A DNA stretch of 64,000 nt from Polytrichum commune (taxonomy: Eukaryota > Streptophyta > Polytrichopsida > Polytrichales > Polytrichaceae). Positions 45,154 through 53,406 of this stretch are shown here, piece by piece. Numbering within the stretch: position 1 is the stretch's first letter; each line of letters opens with the position of its first letter. The stretch covers positions 71,749,554 to 71,813,553 of the forward strand of contig OX485803.1 in the NCBI GenBank assembly GCA_950295325.1, given 5' to 3'. The translations under genes were made by a program, and so were the position numbers. The notes under the pieces are model-generated. The model was not told the DNA's origin. It was given only the letters and a program-made list of their open reading frames with translations, and made no database searches.

Positions 45154-48100
45154 ATGGCAAGAACTAAGCAAACAGCCCGTAAAGGTATAACCACAATACC
45201 TATGTGCACGTCAATGTTATATGAGTTATAGAATCCGTGATAATATTGGGCTATGCTGAATACTTACATGTGCATTGTCTTCTGCAGTATCGGGAGGTGT
45301 GGGCAGACGGGTGAATTACGATGTTGAAGTTTTGGGCCCAGATTTGCAATGGTTCATGCAGTATAGTGGTTTCGGAGAGACAACGGTGCTCTCGCTTTAC
45401 ACGAGGACTGGGCCCAATTCCACATGGAGAAAGTACATGAAGGCAAAACATGTACTGGACATTCAAGCGGATGGGAGCCGGGTATTGATAATGTGCAAGT
45501 CGCCTGAACGGAAGAAGGACTTCAAGGTTGCAGCACTCGTGGAGACTTTCTCATATGCGGATGTGAATGAAGAGCTCAACAATGAGGGAGAGAACATCCG
45601 CTTATTGAACGGTGATTTCCTCACCTATTGTATACTATATTGCGAGACCAATGTGCACACGAAGTCCGTGGAGGAGAGGTCAGTAATGATCGAGCAGGAC
45701 TACAAGTCTGCTCTAGCACGAGTGAAGGTTATAGTTGAGGAGGCAAAGGCGGCAAGGTTGGAAGCATCTTTGAAGAAGAAGGAAATCCGCGATGGCAAGA
45801 GGAAGGATCTTGCTGATGTACGTGCCACCTCGTCTAGGAAGAAGACGAGACCCGATGAAGGACAACCACTGATTGTCGAAGACACTGACGGCCAGGATGT
45901 TGTCTCCAAGAGAGGCAAGAAGAAAACACCTGAGGATAGTCCATTTCTTGAACTCGAGAAGATTCCCAAGCGATCAATGCATGGGCCTCCAGACAAATCG
46001 GTTGGAGACAGGTTGATGGATATGGAGTTGTTCAAGAACAAGTACCAAAGGGTGTGGATATTCGGAGCATTCTGGTCTTTATCGCGAGGTTGAATCTGGC
46101 CAAGCGGATGTTCCGCGGGATGCAATCATGTCTGAAGCTGTGCATGTTGAAGTGACAAACACAGATTTGAACGTCAGCTCACCTGTTGAGGACGTTGCCG
46201 CTGCCGTTCTCGAGGTGCTAGGACATGGGCGATCAAATCGTGATTCACCTGGTGTTGTGGTTGCAGAAGAGCCTACTGTAGCGGCACCATCCAATGAAGC
46301 AGAGGAGGTTATTCGAACCGAAGTCATATGCTTGGATAGTGATGACGATGTGCCCGAAAGATGCGTAGAACTAGACGTGAGGGTGAAGGTGAGAGATCGA
46401 GTTCCACATCGGATTCGGGGGACGTTTGCGGACTACATGACGGATGATTCCGAGGATGAGGATTATGGGAAGCCTGGGTACAACAGAGTGAAACTCAACT
46501 TTGTTGATGACCCTCACCCGGTGTTTGCTGGGAGACCTGACATGGGCAAGGAATCGGATGGGAAGGACAAGGTGCATTTTGCCCCATTTGTGGACAAATA
46601 CTTGGTAGATGTGCCCGAGAACGTGCGATTGAATCTTGCGCATTTGTACACGTCGTACGATTATCACAAGATGTTCGCTTATCTCTCCACACCAGCGTTT
46701 TGTGAAGCAGTGAAGGTGAAACATATTCTTCATGCCGCTGCATTAAAGAAAATGAGAAAGAGATGGACAGCGTTCGAAGCTCCCAAACATCGTGATGAAC
46801 GAGGTCAATTCGCGGGGTCCTCGGCCGCTCAAGCCGGCAGTGTTGTGGACTCTACGTTGGAGATCATTGACATTACTGGAGTGCCAGAGTCTCCAAGGAG
46901 GGAAGTCGATGTTGCAGTTGCGGAGTCCTCAAGCCCTCATGTCGAACGTGTTGCTGAGGGTCAACCGGCATCGTCCGAAATGGTAATACATACTCCCTTT
47001 CCAATGCTATATTGTGTTTGGCGGTGGAAGCAAACTCGTCAAGATTTCTAAAAGTGTCTTTGCAACAGGTGTTGGTTGCGGCAGAACGGGATGTCATTCC
47101 ACCGAGTTCTCATGACGACCCTGCACATGGTGGGGATCCCCCCCTAAGCCAAGCTCAAGGTATCATATATAGTGTTATTTGAATGCAATTGGTCCCACGG
47201 GTGAACACCCGTGGGACCACCTGTTTATACTTTTCAATTTCCATACAAATTGTTATCTCTCGAGTAATATTTATATAAGGGACTTTTGATATTGTGCCCA
47301 CGGGTGTTCACCCGTGGGAGATTATGGGTTTGAGCGTGTGGATCTCATAAGTCATGTGTGCATGTGGTCACAGGTCATACAGCCACTGCCGGAATACCAC
47401 CTTCGGTACGATATTTTCCTCGATCTCGCAAAACTAATCCATAAATGTGGAGGCATTCTTTTATCTTGCATACTCATGTGTACCCAACGTGTTGTTTCAT
47501 TCGATAAAAATCATGTAGAATATACTTTTTCCTTAGATAGAAATTCTTTACAATGACTTTCAATTTTGTCATCGCCAGATCCTCACCTCTCCAACCACTG
47601 TTGTCCATCGGAGAGAGAAGATATGGTTAGTGCTGGATGTGAACGGGATCCTGGTGAGGTCAACAAAGTGCGACAATGTCAACACCAGGAAGACTCTTGA
47701 ATCACAACATAGCCCTCAGATAACTGGGGAGTTGGTTCCACTTTTTCTCCCATATAGTGCCCTCATACCTAGGAGAGGACTGGGACGCTTTCTGCGTTTT
47801 GTTCTCTCAAACTTCCATGTTGTCATCTGGTCGTCGAAGCTTATGAAGAATCTTCAGCCAATTGTCCGGCACTTCTTCAATGGTTGTAGACATCCAGAGT
47901 ATGTGTTTGGGCAAGAATTGTGTCACACTCTGAAGGATGAGAGAGGACAAGTTCTTCCTAGTCCTATGAATGCTGATTCAAGCTTCTTCATGAAAGACCT
48001 GTGCGCATTTTTTGAGTGGAGCCGGACGCATCCAGTGCCGCATACGAAGCAACCCAGTCATAGGACTACATTACTTGTTGATGACTCCCCTTACAAATGC

Positions 48101-48361
48101 ATCCCAAACCCTCCTGGGAGCTACATTAACCCTGTACCATTTATGTCAAACCAAAGCTTGGATACTCTGCATAGTTACCTGCAAAGGCTCTTGAGTTCTC
48201 AACAGTATGTGCCAGATTTTGTGGGGAGCAACCCTTATCCATCAGGACAGGGACCCTTCAATCTAGAGCTGCCAAGTTCTCTGATTTATAAGCAATCATT
48301 AGTTAGACATAAAATACTGACTTCTGCCCGTATGGTTCCAGAGGCTCAGATGTTAATGTAG
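45154..48361 (+). CDS. Histone-H3-tail mimic fused to FCP1/NIF-like HAD phosphatase domain
   Basis: Five coding exons: 45,154-45,184, 45,288-46,982, 47,069-47,159, 47,374-47,405, 47,579-48,361; all introns GT-AG. Exon 1 encodes MARTKQTARK and ends in phase 1; exon 2 continues VSGGVGRR. Residues 2-10 equal H3 residues 1-9. An in-frame TGA three codons upstream fixes the Met. Then come a Lys/Arg-rich helical stretch, basic NLS-like runs (SRKKTRP, KRGKKK), the SUMO-interaction-like VICLDSDDD and IIDIT, and a C-terminal FCP1/NIF domain: WLVLDVNGILV, VVIWSSKLMKNL, LLVDDSPYK. Such domains dephosphorylate the RNA polymerase II CTD or other proteins; here motif I is DxN where active enzymes have DxD. 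Exon 2 needs either a +1 shift near 46,020-46,090 or removal of 88 nt (46,001-46,088, weak donor). Exons 2-5 are otherwise in frame. Function unknown; nuclear chromatin role inferred. Confidence 0.68.
47191..47218. repeat. Palindrome in intron 3 of the H3-mimic gene, first copy
   Basis: 28 bases: GGTCCCACGGGTG-AA followed by the inverted arm. Confidence 0.92.
47297..47318. repeat. Palindrome in intron 3 of the H3-mimic gene, second copy
   Basis: CCCACGGGTG-TT and inverted arm, 103 bases from the previous copy and with the opposite centre. Confidence 0.92.
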
Positions 48362-48603
48362 ATTCCCTATTGGGGCCGCCTATAGTGCACATTTGCACTA
48401 TCGGTACATTGTATTTGAAATGAGTGGATCTGAAACTTTGTTGCCTTTCAACTTCATTTGAAACTTGTTTTGGTTTTGTGGATTTTCTTCATGCAAACAT
48501 GTCATGGTCATGAATGTATCTCACTGGGAGTCTACTACTTTGCAACACTGCGGTGTTAGAGAATACCCGACTATTTCCGACCACAGTGAATGTCTGGCAT
48601 TGT

Positions 48604-48624
48604 CCCACGGGTGTTCACCCGTGG
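48604..48624. repeat. Palindrome downstream of the H3-mimic gene
   Basis: Exact core 48,606-48,623 with TT centre, about 240 bases after the stop codon, probably in or near the 3' UTR. Confidence 0.9.
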
Positions 48625-48629
48625 CAATG

Positions 48630-49043
48630 TGGTAGTTGATTCAATGAATGTATCAGGCCACTTGGACAATGTTAGTTGTGTTTTTGGGAATTATGGTTGT
48701 CATAGCGAATTTTAATATGTAGGACTTAGTCGGCTATAATTCATATGTTTTGAACATGTTCATCTTTACTAAAGGGCAACGGACGGGCTCCTCTTGCACA
48801 TAATGTCCTTCTTCCATGGACTCTTATGTTATTGTATCCTAACAGCATTCCCCATTCCAAACGCGACCTAAGAACTATATTGCCAGTCCACCATGTCGAC
48901 AACGTCCTCCGGATGCTAACGCCGACTTCGCCGAAGTGACATCTCCATGCCCTAAGGTAATTCATTTTCCACATGAATCCCAATTTTTTTAGTTGTGTTT
49001 CATCCCAGGGATTCTAATATCAATTTGTCGTTTGTTGTGGTAG
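48630..49043. other. Non-coding or undetermined exons between the H3-mimic gene and the next frame
   Basis: A stretch ending in CCATGCCCTAAG-GTAATTC (about 48,955) could be an exon (frame ...PPDANADFAEVTSPCPK) splicing to the acceptor GTTGTGGTAG at 49,043. The upstream part has stops, so the structure is uncertain. Confidence 0.35.
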
Positions 49044-49430
49044 ACACATATGCTCCAAACACACGATGTTGCGCTCGCGGTTGCGGTGGCTGTTCCGGTC
49101 GCGGTTGAGAAGGCTGTTCCGGTCGATGTTGCGGGTCCGGTCACACGCGCTCGGGTGAAGAGACACCTTTCTCTCCAAACCACTCACCCCAATGAGCCCA
49201 CGGGCTCGGGAAATAGTTCTCGATGTTGGAGGTGTAGTTCACCCAATACCACCTCATCCATGTCTGATTACGTGGCTGCAAGGGTGAAACAACTTCGAGA
49301 AGCTACAGTTTTGATGGAGGAGAAAAAACGGCTTGAAGAAGTCAAGCGCAAGCAATGTACTATAGCTCAAAGACAACCTCATGACAAGATGTTGAAAATG
49401 ATTAAGGATTCATACTCCTCTTGTAGATAG
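49044..49430 (+). CDS. Possible terminal exon of a small unknown gene
   Basis: Open for 126 codons from the ATG at 49,050. The N-terminal part is a Val/Ala/Pro repeat (VAVAVPVAVEKAVPVDV), low complexity at the DNA level. The C-terminal 60 residues are charged and helical (VKQLREATVLMEEKKRLEEV), likely a coiled coil. A splice acceptor TTGTGGTAG directly precedes it and an upstream exon can be joined in frame. I recognise no family. It lies on the same strand, 0.7 kb after the H3-mimic gene, with palindromes on both sides, so it could be a second cargo gene. Confidence 0.35.
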   Translation, partial: THMLQTHDVALAVAVAVPVAVEKAVPVDVAGPVTRARVKRHLSLQTTHPNEPTGSGNSSRCWRCSSPNTTSSMSDYVAARVKQLREATVLMEEKKRLEEVKRKQCTIAQRQPHDKMLKMIKDSYSSCR

Positions 49431-49455
49431 CCGGACCTTTATGGTGATAGATTTT

Positions 49456-49475
49456 CCACGGGTGTTCACCCGTGG
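49456..49475. repeat. Palindrome after the small 49-kb frame
   Basis: CCACGGGTG-TT-CACCCGTGG, the last exact core, 25 bases past the stop codon at 49,430. Confidence 0.9.
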
Positions 49476-49639
49476 ATACAACAATTCATATACTTTGTTC
49501 ACATTTTTTGTGCCCACTGTGGCATCTATGATTCAATCAAATGATTTTTTGACCCTCATTTGTGTAGTCGGATATGATATGTAGACCTTCCTTCATGTGT
49601 TATGGATCTTGCATCGTGTGTTGCATGGCGTTGATTGGT

Positions 49640-50008
49640 CACGGGCGTTCACTCGTGGTTAGATGTATTTGTATTCTCTGAGTAGTATTAAGTGCCCATG
49701 ATAGCTTTTATGATTAGGCCCATTATATTTGCATACAGTTGTTGACATGCGCATGGTTGTTCCTTAGTGGTATCGACTTATGTTGTATTATGGATATACT
49801 AGGCTCATCTGTTGCGGGGTGTTGGTTGGTCACGAGTGAACACCCATGGTGACAACTGGGCTAAGTTTTTATGTGGGCTAGAATAAGCATTATTTTAGCT
49901 TATATATATACACCAATGTGCATGAAATAGTGCCCTAGTCTATGTTGATGACCTTCCTCTTGTTCTAAACCTTGTCAATGATGGCAATTCACGGATATTT
50001 ACTCGTGA
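49640..50008. repeat. Three degenerate palindromes
   Basis: CACGGGCG-TT-CACTCGTG at 49,640, CACGAGTG-AA-CACCCATG at 49,831, TCACGGAT-AT-TT-ACTCGTGA-like at 49,989. They are progressively mutated towards the right end, as if older or no longer maintained. Confidence 0.7.
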
Positions 50009-50066
50009 ACCACGTTCCCAATGCACGTTCCCATTGGTACGAATTGTCTCATAATGGCCCAATTGG

Positions 50067-50090
50067 CTCATTTTAGTTAATATCCCCATT
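50067..50090. repeat. Inner inverted-repeat block, right copy
   Basis: Exact inverted partner (24 bases) of 28,080-28,103. Confidence 0.75.
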
Positions 50091-50099
50091 GTAACTCTT

Positions 50100-50915
50100 G
50101 AAAATGTGCGGGCGAGGTTGCACATCCCACCCCTTGGGCCCTTTGACATGACATACATTTCTTGGGAGGAGAAATCAACCAAGGACGGGGTAGGATCAAC
50201 CCTAGATGCTAGGACAGTGGAAAAACAAAATAGTACAAAGACACCTCTTGTTCCACCTTTAGTTGTCCAATTGTTTCTACAGCCTCTGACTCTGATACAA
50301 GCTGTCCTAAAAGTCTTATAGGGCAACCACTCCCAATAGGACAGATAAAGCAGAGGAGGGTAAGTAGATTGCAAGCCAGTTTAACCTCTAAGCGAGGATG
50401 CCAATGCAATTTTGTGATGAAGCAATTGTATATGGACAACACTTTATGTGAAATTCAATACCATAAAATTAACCATTTCAACAAGATTGGACAAGCTTGT
50501 CATGGGAGTTTAGATTATGTTAGGACAATACTGAAAACAATGGATGTTGCATAGATTGATATATGACATTGATAGGATACATTACAATATTATTGAATTC
50601 AATGAGGAAGGCATAAAGTCTTTCCAGGACACCAATGTTGTACATGTCCTGTCATATTTTACTAAATTGCTTGTTTTCCGAAAATTCCCAATTGCCGAAG
50701 TTTCACTTACATTCAAAATTCAACAAACAATGATACTTTATTGAAAATGGGTAGGGGCCAATGTATCAATACTCATGTGTCCGAAGTGGACATGTAATGG
50801 TTCTTACCTATCATAACTGTGTCCTATTATGATTCAACCTTACATTGGTTTTACCTTGTCTTATTGTAACATCCAACACCATTATTCTAAGAAATAACAC
50901 TAAACTCCACAATGT
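50100..50915. other. No recognisable gene (element right arm)
   Basis: Lies between the inner repeat block and the right TIR. Short frames only; it may be an insertion, since the left arm has no equivalent. Confidence 0.35.
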
Positions 50916-50917
50916 TA

Positions 50918-51292
50918 TCAACGATTGCATTGCACTCGCCTTCCACCACCAAAATTTGTGCCCTTTGACGCGTCCAACCACAGGACACAAAGATTATCAT
51001 CTTTGTCCATAGCCAACATATCCAAGCAGGCGTTCCAGAAACAAGCTCTCATCCAGGACGAGGCCTCAGCCTGCATGGCCTCAAACCCATTGCATGTCCT
51101 CATAACTTCCAGATCGGAAACTAGCATGTACAATCGCCTGTCCTCATAATCGTCCATCCTGGCAAGAATTTTCAGATCTGAAACTAAACCCTGTCCGTCT
51201 TGTAGATCTTCCGTGGCCTCCTCTATTACAAAATCAAACCCTTCTTCGAAAGAGACACATTTCCCTCCCAGATCCACGGTGTCCACCTCCAT
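50918..51292 (-). CDS. Candidate inward-facing first exon from the right TIR
   Basis: Minus-strand frame of 124 codons beginning at the ATG of the inner TIR unit (GCC-ATG-GAGGTGG context): MEVDTVDLGGKCVSFEEGFD, then VIEEATEDLQDGQ, and outside the TIR a further coding-like stretch (CNGFEAMQAEASSWMRACFW, LDMLAMDKDDNLCVLWLDAS). I recognise no family. In Mutator elements the TIRs hold the promoters of the internal genes, and this layout would fit, but no downstream exons were found. Confidence 0.35.
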   Translation of the reverse strand: MEVDTVDLGGKCVSFEEGFDFVIEEATEDLQDGQGLVSDLKILARMDDYEDRRLYMLVSDLEVMRTCNGFEAMQAEASSWMRACFWNACLDMLAMDKDDNLCVLWLDASKGTNFGGGRRVQCNR

Positions 51293-51905
51293 GGCGGGCG
51301 ACTAAGACAACATCGATCGAGGTTACAACTCTTCCGAACCCTAAACTGGCAATGCAATAGTCTTTCCCCAACTTCCTCACTCGCTCCGAAGTTGTCCAGT
51401 GGTGTGAGCAAAGACGAATGACAGAAGAATGACGGAAGAATTTCCAGATCTAAAACTAAATCTTGTCTGTCATGTAGATCTTCCGTGGCCTCCTCTATTA
51501 CAAAATCAAATCCTTCTTCGAAAGATACACATTTCCCTCTCAGATCCACAATGTCCACCTCCATGGCGGGCGACTAAGACAACATCGATAAAAGTTACAA
51601 CTCTTCCAAACCCTAAACTAGCAATGCAACAACCTTTCCCCAACTTCCTCACTCGCTCCGGAGCTGTCTAGTGGCGTGAGCAAGGAAGAATGATGGAGCT
51701 CGGGTTCGGTGTGGGGTAGTGGTGGAGACGTATATGACGGATGAACGGTTGGATGGACAGACGGGTGGACAGCTGGACAGGCGGAAGGCCGCGTCGGGCA
51801 GGTAAGACGGGTCGGGTCGGGAGGACAGGAACGGGTTGCCCGAGCATGAACGCTGCCCGCGGGAGGCGTCTTACAAACGCTCGTAGCACTAAAATACGGA
51901 GATCC
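51164..51905. repeat. Right terminal inverted repeat
   Basis: Inverted match of 26,982-27,741, with only two of the start-codon units. The outer 100 bases differ from the left by a single base that I can see. Confidence 0.85.
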
Positions 51906-51914
51906 TTTGGATAG
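51906..51914. repeat. Target-site duplication, right copy
   Basis: TTTGGATAG; see the left copy at 26,973-26,981. Confidence 0.75.
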
Positions 51915-52510
51915 GTTATTGGACACATGTTTGTTTTGCTTTGATGGACCTTCACCAAGATAGCCCCCTTCTTTGAGGCAAGGTTTTTGGCCACAAAGTC
52001 ATGTGGATGTCCATGGGATCTTGGGAGGCTAGGCTTTTGGAGAATAGGGAGGTTCACGAGGAGTTCAATGAGGACAACCAATACATTGGGCTTGCTAGTA
52101 ATCGTCCCCCACTGTCGTTTTGTGTTGTAGTGGATTGTCATGAAGGGTATATGCAAATTTTGTGTCATGGAGTTGAGATATATGCTAAACAAGTGTGGGT
52201 GGTAAGAACTTTGTCTCAATCTAATTTTATAGCTTCTAGTCCTCGTTTTTGACAGAGTCAAGTGCAGTTTACTGACCAACAACACAAAATGAAGATGTGA
52301 TTCGTCATTACACATGCGGGGATACAAATCATAATTTTCGTTGGAGGTTGGTTTTTGAGCATGGTTCAAGTTTGATAGATACAAATTCCATATTTATAGC
52401 ATGAAAACCATTGAGAAATCATAGTGGGTCACTATTCATCTCTCAAAAATACATTTTACTTGCAAAAGACAACCTTGCTCGCCTCGTGAGGATTTATGCC
52501 AATGGTAACT
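51915..52510 (+). pseudogene. DUF7869-like gene relic, right half
   Basis: Continues the 26-kb relic: RQGFWPQSH (against TQGFWPQSR in the 62.6-kb copy), EEFNEDNQYIGLASNRP (against EEFAMDEHYVGPARNRP), VDCHEGYMQILCHG, KQVWVVRTLSQSNFIASSP, HNFRWRL, and the tail LLAKDNLAR at 52,465-52,490. Stops and frame changes show that it is dead. The tail shows that the ancestral protein ended with the AKDNL motif, like the 62.6-kb copy. Confidence 0.78.
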
Positions 52511-52519
52511 TGGTAGAAG

Positions 52520-52980
52520 TCAAGTTTTTTTTACTGTGAACAACCACCAATAATATCCAACATTTTATACTTGATCTAACATTATATTATCATATTTAAT
52601 ATTATAGTAGATTACTACACTAAATATGGTATTTAGTGTCATCATTTCTAATTGTCTTGCTCAATACTAATTGCTTGTTTTGGCCGACCATTAATTCTAG
52701 GATTGGGCTATATATTACTTGCCGGTATACCATAGCCTATGTTTAAGGTGACTTCATGTCGTTCTCATCCATATATAAATTTGAGACAATGCAAAGTCTC
52801 AAATCACCTAATAGAGTGTTATACATGATGAATAATAATTCTCTTTTCACTTTGGGAAGTTGAACTTGATTGTAAGAATAGAATAAGCATGGAGCTCCAA
52901 AATTGTACTACATTGTTTATGATATTTAGTGTCACATGCGTAATAGTGTCACTTACCCTATTTTGAGGTGTATGCTAGGT
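52520..52980. other. No recognisable gene
   Basis: AT-rich DNA between the relic and the next MITE. Confidence 0.4.
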
Positions 52981-52988
52981 TTCATTGA

Positions 52989-53398
52989 CACGGGGAGGTC
53001 ACTCCATTGTCAAGTTGAAAACCACGTGCAAACAAAGTTTGCTACCCCTATATTATATGCCATAGATAATTTTTAAGATTATGATATTTTTCTATATATA
53101 CATATCCATTGATAATATCTTTTGCATATTTTTTTGAAATTTCTAGTCATCTCCATTTTTTCTAGTAATTTGTTTAGTTCAATTTTGCATCATTCTAGTT
53201 AGAAACAATATGTTTTCTAGAATAAACATATTATCAAATTTGGTCATCAATTTTTACTATGTAATAGATACCATGTATATGTACTCATAAAAAAATTTTG
53301 ATAAAATTTTGACCCATTTTGTTGATGCAACTTAGAAAAAGTAGATTTTTTTTGTTCGCACGTGGTTTTCAACTTGACAATGGATTGACCTCCCCGTG
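52989..53398. mobile_element. hAT-like MITE (410 bp)
   Basis: CACGGGGAGGTCACTCCATT at the left and the inverted CAATGGATTGACCTCCCCGTG-type end at the right form a roughly 40-base inverted repeat with few mismatches (shared core AAGTTGAAAACCACGTGC). It is flanked by an exact 8-bp duplication TTCATTGA (52,981-52,988, 53,399-53,406). The interior is AT-rich and non-coding. Confidence 0.85.
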
Positions 53399-53406
53399 TT
53401 CATTGA

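Larger units (their letters stand above)
26982..51905. mobile_element. Giant TIR transposon, 24.9 kb, with histone-H3-mimic gene
   Basis: The ends are inverted copies: GGATCTCCGTATTTTAGTGC at 26,982 and its reverse complement ending at 51,905, continuing inward for about 0.75 kb with few differences. A 9-bp duplication with one mismatch flanks it, and a broken DUF7869-like gene continues on both sides, so both boundaries are well supported. Long TIRs and a 9-bp duplication recall Mutator-like elements, but no MULE transposase is visible inside. Cargo: a minus-strand DUF7869-like gene (28.8-31.6 kb), a plus-strand gene beginning with an H3-tail sequence and ending in an FCP1-like domain (45.15-48.36 kb), a possible small gene near 49 kb, about 22 short palindromes, and a 10.8-kb non-coding middle. 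Candidate transposase: the DUF7869-like protein (inference). Confidence 0.85.

Noticed and set aside
45154-45184. Could be a genuine histone H3 gene
   Set aside because: Only the first ten codons match. Nothing of the H3 histone fold follows; exon 2 encodes an unrelated charged protein.
26982-51905. Plain Mutator-like element
   Set aside because: Long TIRs and a 9-bp TSD fit, but I find no MULE transposase core in any frame; the superfamily is left open.
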